64,000 bases of DNA from Pontederia crassipes. Its lineage: Eukaryota > Streptophyta > Magnoliopsida > Commelinales > Pontederiaceae. The notes under the pieces are model-generated. The model was not told the origin of the DNA. It did no database searches and saw only the letters and a list, made by a program, of their open reading frames with translations. Positions 36,631-49,429 of this stretch are shown one piece after another. The DNA lies in the NCBI GenBank assembly GCA_030549335.1, contig JAUKPH010000017.1, positions 7,587,501-7,651,500 of the forward strand, given 5' to 3'. A program made the translations under genes and the position numbers. Numbering within the stretch: position 1 is the stretch's first letter; every line of letters begins with the position of its first letter.

Positions 36631-38110
36631 GATGCATACAGAAGGATGTAAAATCTTGCCAAAAATATTATGGGACATAACATGCACCTAACGACCCGTT
36701 CTATCAGCATGTCAACTTTCGTGAATTACGCCCGCAAAAGAAGTCAAATTCATTACAAGTAATAAGACAAGGATCATAGACCTAACTTACGCGTCATAAA
36801 AGGATTATCACGGCACACATAGAAGTCAAGCGCAGAATTGCTCGAGTTATAGGCCGTTACATCGTTGTTATGAGTCGTAACGTTTATATGAAGATTTCGA
36901 ATCAGAATTGAATTGGGCCGTGAACACCCCTATTACAGGTCGTTAAGTGTGTTGATTTTGCTGATCATTGATTTCTCAAATGGATTTTGATCGAATTGAG
37001 ATGTCAGAACGGTGCCTAACCTTCTAGAATATTTATTTGATGATAAGAGCCCAGAATTGAAGATAAATCACGAGATTATTAGGTCAAGGAGGAGTTTAAA
37101 GTACAGATTATCCTTTGGATAAGTTTTGGACTCCCAACTTATCAGACTTATCAGGAGCCTTGGAAATATAAATAGAATACCTCAGAAGACTTGAAAATTC
37201 GTGCTTGAGATCTTGGAAGCGGTCTCTATTGCAGAAGAAATCAATTCAAGTTGAGGAAGATTTCTGGAGGAGGAGGAGCAACTCAGCGTCAGGGCTCCAA
37301 GTTCGTCCCAAAAATCGTCTAAAACAAGCTGATCACTTCCTATTGTGGATTCTCTATTACTTTGTTATATTCATTTTTAATTGTCTAGTTTGTGATAGAG
37401 ATTTGTATTTTCCTCTGGAAAACTACATGAACCAGTTTAGTATTGAATTAATATAATTGCTAGTTCATTTAGATTATGATTGTGGCATGCTTCGTCTTAT
37501 TTTCTGAAAATATCATGCTATGAGTTTAGATTACAAATCAGCTTTTGGAGTGATTAAGTTCAGACTGTCGTACTTTTCAGTAAATAAAATCTTAACTTAT
37601 ATGTTACTTCAATTATAACAGAGATCTTATAATTCAGTGCAATGCTCGATTGTCTACGGTCTAATAGATTATATCCAATGAGAATAATTATTAGTTTAGG
37701 ATTTACAATTTCATACGTCTTAATTTTTTTAGTTTAGGTTTTACTCACCGTTAGAGATATCTAAAGTTTCAAGAACTAAGATAGTTCGATTTAATCAGTG
37801 CATAAATAGTCACTTTGTATGATCCTAATCCGTCTTGACAATTAACTCTAAACCTTATTGTTAAAAGTTCAATCTCTTCTGTTCCATGTGAGTCAACCTT
37901 ACTTTTGATCGTCCAGAATTCTTAGGGCTCTTCACTAGTTACTTTTAATTATCAATACGTTAATTTTATGCAACTTTTATATATCTATTTTAAGCACAAC
38001 CCCCCTTTTTTCTCCTAGTAGACTCTTATGATAGAATCAATTTAGATAGTTTCTCGTGGGTTCGACACTCCTTACTCTTTTCACTGTATTACTTGAGTGA
38101 TTATGCACTT
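36631..38110 (+). repeat. Probable LTR-retrotransposon remnant
   Basis: A TATAAATAGA box lies at 37168. It is followed by a purine-rich leader (GGAGGAGGAGGAGC near 37270). Further on is a phrase resembling the primer-binding region of plant LTR elements (CTCGTGGGTTCGACACTCC near 38055). No gag or pol frame is readable. The assignment rests on this layout only. Confidence 0.35.
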
Positions 38111-40260
38111 GCCAGCGGATTTATTTTGCTACATATTCTTAATGCATCATATACCATGATGTTTCAAACATTTGGTCACACAAAAATGACCCATGACACG
38201 AGCACAACATTCTACATACCATGTTGTCTCTTACAAAATAATTTGAATGTGAAAGAGAAGGGTTACATATTAAAAGTAAAATAATTTTTTTAGAAGAAAA
38301 AAGAAATTTGACGAACTTTTTCAATTTATACCTAAAATGATATCAATGACATTCAAATCTAATCGCAAAGTAGGTTGTTAAAACTAGATCAGATGAAGCG
38401 AATCAATCGATTTGTCTATTTTTCAATTATCTTTTTGGTTCATATTCTATGCAATAACCAAAACTAGAGGTCAAAAGTGGCCAAGCAGTGGCCGGTTCAG
38501 TTTTCATCAAACTGGCCAATTGATTAGTTAAGTTAATAAAAAAACTATTGAAGAAGAGAATTTTTTTTAAAATGAAGCTTCCTTTATCATAATATATAGA
38601 AAAAGGAATCAAAATAGTGATAAAAGATATGTTTCATAAAGGAGAAAGAAAAATAGAAGAGAGCTTTTGAGGCATGCTTAATTTGACATATTTTTAGTAT
38701 TTTATTTTAATTATTTTAAATAATTTTTGGTACTTCATATATTTATTTTAGGATTTATTTGTTTGATTTTTTTGAGTTGGAATTTACCTCATTTTTTTTC
38801 TTCTACTATGCAACATTTTTATGTGAAGGCAAAAATGATACTAAAAGGAGAAAAAAGGATTGTTGTACCTAAATGATCTCACAAATTGTTTAGATGACAT
38901 CATCAAAATTCACATAAGGTGGCTTGCACGTTATAATTAAGTTGTGACTTACTATTTCAGCATGTCGCTACCATTGGATTTTTGGATGGTCACATCAGTC
39001 AATTGAATTCTTTTGTCACTTTGAAACTTTTGATAGTTAAACATTCCAATTGAAAGTTACATGTATTTGTATTTTATTTTTGAGTCATGATACAAAGTTA
39101 AAGCTTATTGGAGCTTTTAAGTGATCAATAGATAATCACATGGCGAGTCTTGAATGGACATAACCTATTATTATGACAAATTAATGATTTTATAGTGGAT
39201 AAAATGTATTGTAACATTGTCTTTTTATCACAAGTAATTATTTTAATGTCGTTCGATGAATACCTATCATGATAGGTTGCCATGTCATTTGTACATATTA
39301 ATAGACGAGACATCTCATAATTTTATGTTTCAAGCTTGAACTTTTTATAATAGAGAAGGGGAACTAGATTTCGAGTATTGTTGGAGACAACAAAGTCTTA
39401 TTGATGTTCATAGAATCTACTCTTTATTCTCCATATTATCCTAAGATAAATTGAGTATTTCTACTTAATCCAAGTAAATTTTAAATTTTAGTACATTTGC
39501 TTTGTGCATGACTGCATGAGTAACAACATGCACTATTCAATCTTTTGATGCTTTTGTAACCCTTCTAATGTCAGGTTCTCAAATGTTTCTTAAGTGGCAT
39601 GTGGCATGAGAACTACGATCACAGGATGATTTGTAGTACATCATCATCCTTATGATCAAGAAGCTGTGAAAAATTCTTTCGTTACATACTTGAACAAGCT
39701 TCACTAGATGCCCCTTGTACCTATTCACCATGATGGAGAATGACTTCATGGCATGTGATAACGGAGCTGTCCGTCCTGCTCTAAACCAAGATAATATGTT
39801 TGCTTGCTTATTCCGTCATGATTTGCCTTGTTGTGCAAAGGTGTAACTACTCAAAGCTATACAATGCCAAGTTACTAGCTTGTATATATATACCAACAGT
39901 GAAAAGCTTCATCATCACATGCCTAGTAATATAATGCTAGCAACAAGTTCCTTGTTTTCCTATATAGCACAAAGTAACGCTCATCGTGTGCCTAACTACT
40001 ATGGTTCAGTCAGTCATTACTGCCACATTGCATGCCTAATTGTAAAACATTAAGCATTCATGTCACACCCACTCTGTGACTAAGTTTTAATCTCAGCTAT
40101 TATCTTCCTTAATTATGTTTAATAATTTTATAAATAAAATTAGCAAAACCTTCTCTCTTACTTATCTTGTGTTATTTTTCAATACATACAATAAATGCAT
40201 ATATGTACCCATCAAAGTTGATATAAAAGTTATAAGACTTGACATTCACATATTAGCATC
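38111..40260. other. Intergenic DNA, no gene seen
   Basis: AT-rich, with no recognisable coding frame. Its 39470-39720 part resembles 44500-44740 (see that entry). Confidence 0.5.
39470..39720. repeat. Diverged direct repeat, partner of 44500-44740
   Basis: Shared ordered words include CTTCTAATGTCA, CACATCATC or its variant, CTCATGATCAAGAAGC-like and CACTTGAATAAG-like phrases, in the same orientation about 5 kb apart. They are strongly diverged. They could be two LTRs of an old element whose interior is decayed, or two independent insertions. Confidence 0.45.
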
Positions 40261-42860
40261 ATTATTTCACAACCTATCTCACATATAACACCCCATAGGA
40301 TCACGCTTTATACAACCTTACAAAAGTTTCTCACAACCTTAACTACAACATCTAGAATTATCTATTACATGCATGCCTTTTTAAAATGAAAGTAGAGAGA
40401 AAATAAAAGTGATTCAACGGCTCGACCTCTTCTATATGCACCAAAGGCAAGCTTTGAGTCGACTCAACTCGAGAACTTATATTTATCTGAAAATTCAACA
40501 AGGATAATGTGAGCAACAATCGTTTGCTCAGTGAGTGGAATAAATGTACAACATAGGAGAACAATACGAGTGCATATAATATTTAAATAATCATATTTCT
40601 TTCATATGAGAAAACATTTAAAGCATAACTACTATCACATAACTTTTCAAATCATATGAACTTTTACATAAGGACAAATTATTCAAGATATCATCATATT
40701 CATAGTTAAACTCCACACACGTGTCATTGCACATACTCATCATGGGTCAATACGTATCCCTCTATGATCATGAGCAGAGCTTCATAATTAAGAGTATCAG
40801 ATATGCAAAGCAAATCATGGGTCAGTACGTATCCCTCTATGATTGTGTGTCATACAGTTAAGCAAAGCTTCACAATCAACAGTCTCAAATACGCAGAGCA
40901 AATCATGGGTCAACACGTATCCCAATCATGATTGTGTGCCACACAATCATGATTCTCAGATACGCAGAGTAAATCATGGGTCAATACGTGCATGCAAAGT
41001 AGCCCGCAAAGGGCAAAGACATCCGATATACGCCCCAAAGGCTTCATGTATATCGAATGTAGTCCCAAAGACCTTTTTCACACAGCATAGCTAATAAACA
41101 CATGGAGTTTAACAATATCAAAATACATATGCCATAATCTCATATCATTATCAAATAAAATTTATTTTCACTTCACAATCATTGTTCCCTGAAAACATCT
41201 TTGTATAAGATATTACTCCATCTCATATGAAATCCTTGAATCATATCATAAATACTTTTCATAGCGCAAGATATGTTTCAATAATAACAATAATAATCTT
41301 TGCTTGAGGTAATATCATAAATAAAAGAACTAACATATAACATTTTGCTATGTTATAAATTTACCCACTCACCTTGTACTTTATCATTTCAAGGAGGTTT
41401 ATTAGATTTTCTCCCTTTCACTTACAACTTGAGGTTTTCCTACAAACAATAATGTCTTCTTACTTCCCAATCACTAGTAAGGTAATATGCAATGCATGCT
41501 CATAATGTATGAATGCTTATGCACCATAAAATGCATATAACCTCCTATAATACCAATTTCTAATTTTAGACATTTATATTCATAAGCTATTCCACACTTA
41601 GAACTTTTTAATTCTTCAAAGCTTAACTAGGTGTTATTTCAGGGTTTCAAACTGAGTGTCTGTCAATCAATAATTCATAACTTTTTAACCACATGGGCAA
41701 ATCTTATGATTCTGGATTAATTAGAAATTAGACATACTAAAGTTTTCAACCCCCAATATCATTATCAAATTCCAAGTGAGTAAGTTAGGACATCCCAAGC
41801 AATCTGACCTAGGGTTTGTGCCCTGACAGACTGTGTGTCACTGAAATATTGATTTATATATTTCTTCATACTTGTCTATTCAACTAGAACATAATTTTCA
41901 TGAAAACTAGACTTTATTAGTATTTTGTCATAAAAATTATAGAATTTAACTCGCTATATAGACTTATAATAAAAATAGTTAATTCGGATCGCAATCTGTC
42001 AATGTCCTGGAATTTGACAGAAGACTCACTATGAAATGAAAAATTCATTTCTCCGCCTCTACACATCCAAATTAATTGATTCCACTTCTCACCGAACCCT
42101 TGTGAAGTATAATTTAACATGCATAAATATCAAACCCTAATTCTATTTATTTTAATCATACCCTAATCTACAAGGCGGACCTATCTCTGATTCGGGACAG
42201 AATGAGCGACCTACGGTTATCTGTTCATAACTTTTTCTACAGAAGTCATTTTTATATGATTCGTATAGTCATGGAAATCTAACTTCGATAGGATGAAGCA
42301 TATAAAATTTTAGGTTTTATAAAGAACTAACCAGGAAGATATAATCATATGAAGATGATGGTTGATTTCGGATCCGCAAATTGACCTTAACTCAGCAAAC
42401 TTGCTGAATTTCTTGAGGACGTTCGGCTAGGGATTTCATCTTGCAAATTTTTCTGCTTGCGGAGGATACAAATAATTGATTTATATATGTTTTCCAGATT
42501 TTTAACACGTCTTATGGCGGTTCAAAAAATTCATTACTTAGCTGTTGGTGAGCTGTCTGCTTGAGCTACTTGAAACCCTATTGATTGAAATAAAGGTACA
42601 ATCATATTATTTTATTAAAAATTAATATTAAATCTTTAATTAACTATAGTTAATCATGGTTAAACATATTTATTATAATATTTACAAATATTAGAATTTA
42701 TTTCTAATAATCTTATATAATTTATTTATAACGCTCATCGATAATTTAATTTTAATTATGCTTTAATCCAAGGGTTAGTTGCTACACGCAACCATGACTA
42801 TATAAGCATTTAAACTTACTTAAAATGATAATTAAAAATAAGATTATATTAAAATAATAT
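40261..42860. repeat. Probable gypsy LTR-like block with short tandem repeats
   Basis: ATAACACCCCATAGG near 40286 and CTCAGTGAGTGGAATAAATG near 40528 resemble plant gypsy LTR phrases, as does TTATAAATTTACCCACTCACC near 41355. Inside, a unit starting ATCATGGGTCA occurs four times (about 40739, 40814, 40901 and 40972) with spacing of 71-87 bp. There is no open frame of note. The element ends are not resolved. Confidence 0.4.
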
Positions 42861-44202
42861 TTGTGGAGCACGTCCGTGACAATCAATGTCATGCAAAGAA
42901 TGTCGTTATTGATTTTACTCGCTCACCCAATGAGGTCACATTGCACGCCCAACAATTGAACTTGAAGCATCCATGCCATGTTCAAGGATTGCTCGTCTTA
43001 CCCGGCCATGATGGTCATGTTGCTTGCCCACCATCTGACGTCGAGTGGCACACCCAACCGTGCATTGTCAAGTGTCTAATATCTTCAAGTCTTATATTGG
43101 TCCCATGTCAAGAATCAAGTTTCAACATCCATTTTGATTATAAAATAACACTTACAAGAATTCTGAAGTGTCATCAACCCTCAGCTTGCCATTTATCACA
43201 AATGGAATAAACCATCGTCTTCTTGCAAACACTCTTTGATGGACTTAGTCTGCCTCCTCAAATGTCCCCCCATAATAGGCATTATATTATCCCTCAAGAG
43301 CTATATCAAATTTGCTACATGGCAACGCAATTGATACCTCCATTGTAATGTCCAATTTGGACACATGGCTTGATTCTTTGGTGAACCCCTTGACATGTTA
43401 CTGTCAAGAGTTTCGCTACCAACCAAAGGAAGCCTCATCTCTTATTCATCAAATGTCTCGAGCATTTTGTAGTGACCTCCAAGATCAAAGTTCAATGTTT
43501 GGAAGATAAGTTGTTTATGTAACATTTCGTTCCAATTGAATATGGAAGTGAAGTTAGAATCTCTCATAATGCGTCTTAAAAAACATCCCAATTGGTTGTC
43601 CACCTTGTTGTGAAGACTCCAAATGACGACACTATCATGATAGTTGGCCTACCACTGGGCAAGTGATAAAGGTCCATGATCTTTGACGAGCACAATGGCA
43701 TCACCTCATTTATACTCAAAGGTACCGCTAATGCTTCAAGAGGTTCTAGGATGAAAAAAGGTGTATCTTATATGTCTCGTGATAGTCAAGCCTGCTAATA
43801 AATGAATGAATTAAACCTGCAACAAATGTTAGGAAGACTCATGTCGCTCTCTCATGATGACTTGAGCTGACAACCAGCTCCGCACTATCCTAAATTGCTA
43901 AACTATGAAGAGACCACTAAGGGTGAAGTGGTCTTGCACGCGTTTTCTACTCCATGAGTAGGTGGAACTATTCATGGTCGAACTCGTGACATGGATCCAT
44001 TGAATCAAAGTTATGTTTGTCAATAACGAAACTCTTGTCGTGCTCTCATGGTGACACGGAAAGCTAAGGTATTCATGATGTCATTGAGGAGTTTACCTCT
44101 CTAATATGCCATAACAATTGACTTGACGTTTTGCAAATTGAAATAAGCCACAACAAACATAAACTTGATGTATGGATAGTCATTTAGCAAAGTCAAATAA
44201 GA
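42861..44202. other. Unrecognised region, possibly decayed retroelement interior
   Basis: Less AT-rich than its surroundings, with broken open stretches (42863-43210 and 43312-43509 on the plus strand) that I cannot match to any family. Retroelement remnants are the likely explanation. Confidence 0.35.
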
Positions 44203-44426
44203 GGTGTACTTTTAGTTTCACTCTTATTATAAGAATATTATTAATCAAGTCCATGCTAAGGTTGAGTTCAAAAGTGAAATGTAAAAGATATGAAGAATAA
44301 GAGTAGCATGAATCTAGTATAGAAGTGAAGCAGGCTTGGGACAACTCCTTGGTATGTTTATTGTTCATATATTTTGCATTTTGCTTAAGAATATTTCTAT
44401 AATAAGAGTGAAACTAAAAGTACACC
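44203..44426. mobile_element. 224-bp MITE with ~36-bp inverted ends
   Basis: GGTGTACTTTTAGTTTCACT continuing CTTATTATAAGAATATT at the left is matched inverted at the right with one or two differences. The interior shows no coding potential. No clear target duplication was found, so the superfamily is unknown. Confidence 0.65.
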
Positions 44427-44499
44427 CCAAAGCGACTTTTATATGTATAAGTTAAAGAAGCGAACCTAGTCCCTCCTCAAGCTTATATTTAATTTAATA

Positions 44500-44740
44500 T
44501 TTTCACTTAGTGCAAATAAGCTTTTGAATTCTAGTAGATTTGTCTTAGGCATGGGATGACAACCCAGTGTCATGTAATTCTTCTAATGTCAAGCGCTTGA
44601 GTGTCCACACAAGAGCTGTAGCCTCAATTTGTTGCACATCATCGTCATTCCTCATGATCAAGAAGCATATATATATATACGAGCAAAGGTTTCTCTATAA
44701 AAAATATTCTATTACACACTTGAATAAGTTTGACTACACA
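44500..44740. repeat. Diverged direct repeat, partner of 39470-39720
   Basis: Same orientation as the partner. It contains a short (TA)n tract near 44669 that the partner lacks. Confidence 0.45.
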
Positions 44741-45244
44741 TCTCTTTTGTCTAGTGGCCGATCCCATACTTAGAATAATTGGGTGATACACCCATTACAC
44801 CAATTTGTGTTTGTGTGGACAAAAATAGATTATGAGGTATCCAATCATATACTAACTCCATATAAATATTTTATTTTCTAGTATCTTAAATTCATCTTTT
44901 CTTTTCCAGTAATTTTTCTATTTTTAAATACTGATAGTGAGCATTATCAAAAGAATTATAGTTCATAAATAAGATCAGCTTAAAATATGTTAAGAGATTA
45001 TTATCACTAAAAAGTTATAATTAATAGAGTTGTAGTTTGCAAAATGTAGGAGGGTCAAAAGATGTGCCAAGTGTGCACTTTCCGAACCCCATAAATTAAT
45101 CCCACTTTTTTAGTGCCCCGCTATACTACTCCGCACGTTCACTCCCTCTTCTCCTCCTCCTCGCCACCTCCATCCATCAACCACGTCCACCCCGGCGCCC
45201 GCCGGAGCTCTTCACGCCCCGCCATCCCCCGGCGGCGGCGAGCC

Positions 45245-47777
45245 ATGGCCAACCGGACGGCGGTGCGGACCGTTCACCTCCTCTTCCTCGTCCTCCTCGT
45301 CGCCCTCGCGGCGAGGGGCGGCGCGCGGGCCGACGACGCGGATGCCCTCCTTCGGTTCAAGTCCACGCTGACCGCTGGCGGCGGGGAAGCCGCCCTCCGG
45401 GACTGGGTGGCCGGAAGCCAGCCGTGCAGGGGGAACACAGCTGCATGGACCGGAGTCCTATGCGAGGGCGGCGGCGTGCTGGGGCTGCAGCTCGAGAACA
45501 TGAGCCTGTCCGGGACTCTCAACATCGACACCATCGTGGGGCTGTCGACACCGCGCACTCTCAGCTTCATGAACAACAGCTTCGAGGGACCGATACCGGA
45601 CATATCAAAAATCCCGGCGCTGAAGTCGATATACCTGTCGATGAATCGATTCTCCGGGGAGATACCGGACGGCATGTTCGCGAAGTTCCAGAGGATGAAG
45701 AAGGTCTACCTGTCCGGGAACCGGTTCTCCGGGAAGATACCGAGCTCGCTTGTGAAGGTAACATGGCTGATGGAGCTGCGTCTGGACGGCAACGAGTTCA
45801 TCGGAGGGATCCCGGACTTCCGGCAGCAAGGACTGACGCTGGTAAACGTGTCGTACAACAAACTTGAAGGGCCGATCCCGGGGGCGCTCAAAAGGATGGA
45901 CGCGAGCTTGTTTGCAGGTCTGTGTGTGTGCCGCTCATTTCTCCCTTGAAATCTGGACAAACAATTCACGAAAAATTAATGTCTAATAATTTTTAGGGAA
46001 AAGTGCTTGAATATATATATATATATATATAAGTACTCCATTTAATGATTTAAATATATGCCACGCATATATTACGATTGCCAACATCAAAATTCACTGT
46101 TTTTAGCTAATAATATATTTTCTTGTAATTATAACTTTGTTTTTTGTTATTGAGAAGACACTTTCTTGTATCTTCGATTCTTCGTGTATTAAATCTTATA
46201 TTACATGTATAGAAATGTTGATCTCTCAAGTTCGTGGTAATATAAAAAATAAGTTTAATTAGCTTGACAAATGTTGATGATCAACTCAAGAGCTGAAAAA
46301 AAAACAGTACATGTTTTAGCGCGGAGTACGCGACAGAAAAGCTGGGAATTATTTAAGAATAATTTATAATATTTTACTACATGTTTCTGTGTTTTTTTTT
46401 CTGAATTTAACAGGCAACGCGAATCTTTGCGGTGCACCTCTTAGCGCCCCATGCACGCCGCCGTCCGCGAAGCGCTCACCGACCGTGCCACTAATTCTTA
46501 TCATCTTCCTCTCCATCGCCCTGGTGATATTAATCATAGGCTTGCTTGCTGATCTATGTGGTTGCTTCCGTGCGCCGGCGTCGGAATCAAGCGATACCGA
46601 CGACGAGACCCCATGACACCGACCAGGGCAAGAAGCCGGAGCACTCGGAGGCCAAGGAGAAGAAGGCGGAGCACGGCGGGGACGCGGAGCGGCGCCGTGG
46701 AGGTGGTGGGAAGAAGGCGTCCAAGGAGGAGAAGGCGGGCGGCAAGCTGAAGCTGACGTTCGTGAAGGAGAGCCGGAACAAGTTCGACTTGGAGGACCTG
46801 CTCAGAGCCTCGGCGGAGGTGCTCGGCAGCGGCAACTTCGGGTCCTCCTACAAGGCCACCCTGTTCGACGGCCCCGCCGTGGTGGTGAAGCGGTTCAAGG
46901 AGATGACCGGGGTGGCGAGGGAGGACTTCCAGGAGCACATGAGGAGACTGGGGAGGCTGTCCCATCCCAATCTCCTGCCCCTGGTCGCCTACTACTACAG
47001 GAAAGACGAGAAGCTTCTGGTAACCGATTACGTCGCCAACGGCAGCTTGGCTCATATGCTCCATGGTAAGCCACTAAGCTGCATCGATGGCGTTCCAGAG
47101 CACAACAAGTAATTGGTTGCTGGCTTTGTTCTCTACGTACAGGTAACCGTGGCACGATCGAGTCGCCTCTCGACTGGGCGACAGGGCTCAAGATAGTTAA
47201 AGGCATAGCGAGGGGCCTCGAGTACCTGAGCGCGGAGCTGCCGATGCTGCACGTTCCCCACGGCCACCTGAAGTCCTCGAACGTGCTCCTGGACTTCTCC
47301 TACGGTTCGATCCTGATGGACTACGCGCTTCTGCCGTTGATGAACCAGTCCCACGCTGCGCAGGTCATGGTGGCCTACAAGTCCCCCGAGTGCGCCTCCG
47401 GCGGCAGGCCGTCCGGGAAGAGCGACGTCTGGAGCTTGGGGATACTGATCCTTGAGATCCTGACCGGCAAGTTCCCGGCGACCAACCTGCGACAGGGCAA
47501 GACGAGCACCAACCTGGCGGGCTGGGTGAGCTCGATCGCCTCGGAGGAGCGTGACGGAGGTAAAGTCTTCGACGGCAACTTGAAGGGCACCGACGGCGCG
47601 GAGGGGGAGATGCTGAAGCTGCTGCACATCGGCGTTGCTTGCTGCGAGGCGGACGTCGCGAAGAGGTGGGAGATGAACGTGGCGCTCGAGAAGATCGAAG
47701 CGCTGAAGGAGAGGGACGGCGACGGCAGGCTCCCGTCAGTTCTCAGCGACAATGCCGCCATGGACGTGGACCGATGA
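45245..47777 (+). CDS. Pollen-receptor-kinase-like LRR receptor pseudokinase (PRK type), frameshifted
   Basis: Exons: 45245-45917, 46414-47065, 47143-47777. The ATG is in a strong context (GCCATGGCC) and opens a signal peptide of about 28 residues (VHLLFLVLLVALAA). LRRNT and about five LRRs follow (LSFMNNSFEGPIPD, IYLSMNRFSGEIP, VYLSGNRFSGKIP, LRLDGNEFIGGIP). Exon 2 holds FAGNANLCGAPL, a transmembrane helix, a basic RRRR stop-transfer and a Lys/Glu-rich juxtamembrane region. The kinase domain has LGSGNFGSSYKA and VVVKRF. HRD is replaced by HGHLKSSN and DFG by a DYA motif, so it is a pseudokinase, as known for LRR-III PRKs. Reading frame 1 stops at 46614; the kinase lies in the next frame. One extra nucleotide in CTTGCTTGCTG (46541-46551) explains this and would otherwise give 652 aa. 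It is either a sequence error or a recent loss. Known PRKs act at the pollen-tube membrane with ROPGEFs. Confidence 0.85.
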
Positions 47778-49429
47778 GCTCACATGCATATATAAGCACA
47801 CATAGCTGGGGTCTCCATTGTTGTTGAAATGGAGTTAGAGCATTCAAAAGTTGCTTTTTTTACATATGTACAATTACAGATTTTGATGTCAATTGTTCGG
47901 AACCTCAGTGATGCATAGCTTTCTGCTGTACAGTAGTTGCATGCAGTGTGTAAAGTAGTAGACCTTCTTCATATTTGTATACTTACCTTCTGCCTTTACA
48001 CAAAGAAATCGACATGTGTTCCAGGTTCTTAACAGTTCTTCAATATTTTGAAGCCTTTCAGTAATGTTATAATTAAGAGCCTTTTGTACTGTTAGAATTA
48101 AGACATAAAATTGAAAAAAAAACGTTCATCGTGTATGATTCATCTAGATAGGATGTTTAAATCTGCTATCCTGTAACTATTAAACATTGCTTTGGCATGG
48201 TTCAAAAATAATCCCAAATAGATAAACACTAGGTTCCACTTTAGACATGGTAATATCCATTTGATGCATACTTCCATGTAATCAGTCAGCGATGTGAACT
48301 CGGGGGCATCATAAATTTGTGTACATATCGGGAGACTGTTGAACTGATGAGAGGACAAGGGAATTGCAGATCGGATTATCAGTAACTTTGTTCTGTGTGT
48401 GTCATCCCATGAGACAGACCCATTATGGCAAAGTAGTGACATACCAATACTTCATTCTCAGTTGGCCTCGATGAACTTAATGGATGAGAAATAGAGAAAC
48501 TGATGAAGTGACTGGAAGAAATAATGTCTGCTTTTCCTTTTTCTCCCCAATGTCTGACTGAAAAATAAACAATGTTACTCAGAGGTATATGGAAAAAAGA
48601 GTCAACTTTATTGCTCTATAGATATGATATTTTCCATAAATGGACACACATACCATATAATATTACTGTTAATTAATTTCAAAAAGGGAGAGTAGGGAGG
48701 TTCCAATTAATGCATAGATTACGATATTTTCAGAGGGATCCAAAGGCACAACCAAGTGATCCTATGCTGGCAGAGCAAAACAAATCCCACAGCCAACAAC
48801 TGCTGGATGGATGGGCATATAATACAGCTTAAGGGAGGAAGCTAAATAAAGCTATCTAAATGGACAAGTAGTATATTTGGGTGCCATGCAACTCATCCAT
48901 GCCTCGGATGAATTGTTGATTGGAAACCCAGACATGATTTGACATGCATCATTTCCGAACATTAAAGCTCACTGCATTGTTCCTATGAGGTGTCTGATGC
49001 ACAGCTCTTAACTATTTTTCACCCCTTTATTTACCCATAAAACTGTTGCTTATCTATTTCGGTGTGCAACTGACGAAACGGTCCAACGGACAGCACAAGG
49101 CACCTGGCCTTTATAGGCGCAGGGCCGCACAACGCAGGCAGCTGAAAGCAGGAAGAACAAGAAAAGAGTGGACGAAAGCAAGTGTAAAGAGGCGGACGCG
49201 GCCTTCTGGGTTTTGTGTCTCTGGTGCCTCCTGACGTACAGAAGAAGAGGCATTGAGAGAAAGAAAGAGAGAGAGAGAGAAAGGAGAAAGCAAGAAGGAA
49301 AGAAACCGCAGAGCAAGGAGCACAAGGTTGAGTTTCCTGATCCAATCCTGTTAAAAGTTGCAAGCAACTGTTGTTTCTAATGTTTGATCGTCCTTGTAGA
49401 GCTCGCCTGTGACTGTTGTCAGGAGAGCA
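47778..49429. other. Intergenic region and promoter/leader of the downstream kinase gene
   Basis: No gene is seen. The last 250 bp is purine-rich with a GA tract at 49266-49280, a common feature of plant 5' leaders, and probably belongs to the 5' UTR of the gene starting at 49430. Confidence 0.5.

Noticed and set aside
40739-40990. Spaced repeats resembling a CRISPR array
   Set aside because: The repeats are only four, imperfect, with variable spacing, and this is plant nuclear DNA.
45113-45244. N-terminal extension of the receptor upstream of the ATG at 45245
   Set aside because: It lacks an ATG start and would bury the signal peptide; the ATG at 45245 has a strong context.
46546-47112. 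Separate gene starting within the receptor transmembrane segment
   Set aside because: It has no ATG start and continues the receptor kinase; it reflects the frameshift, not an independent gene.
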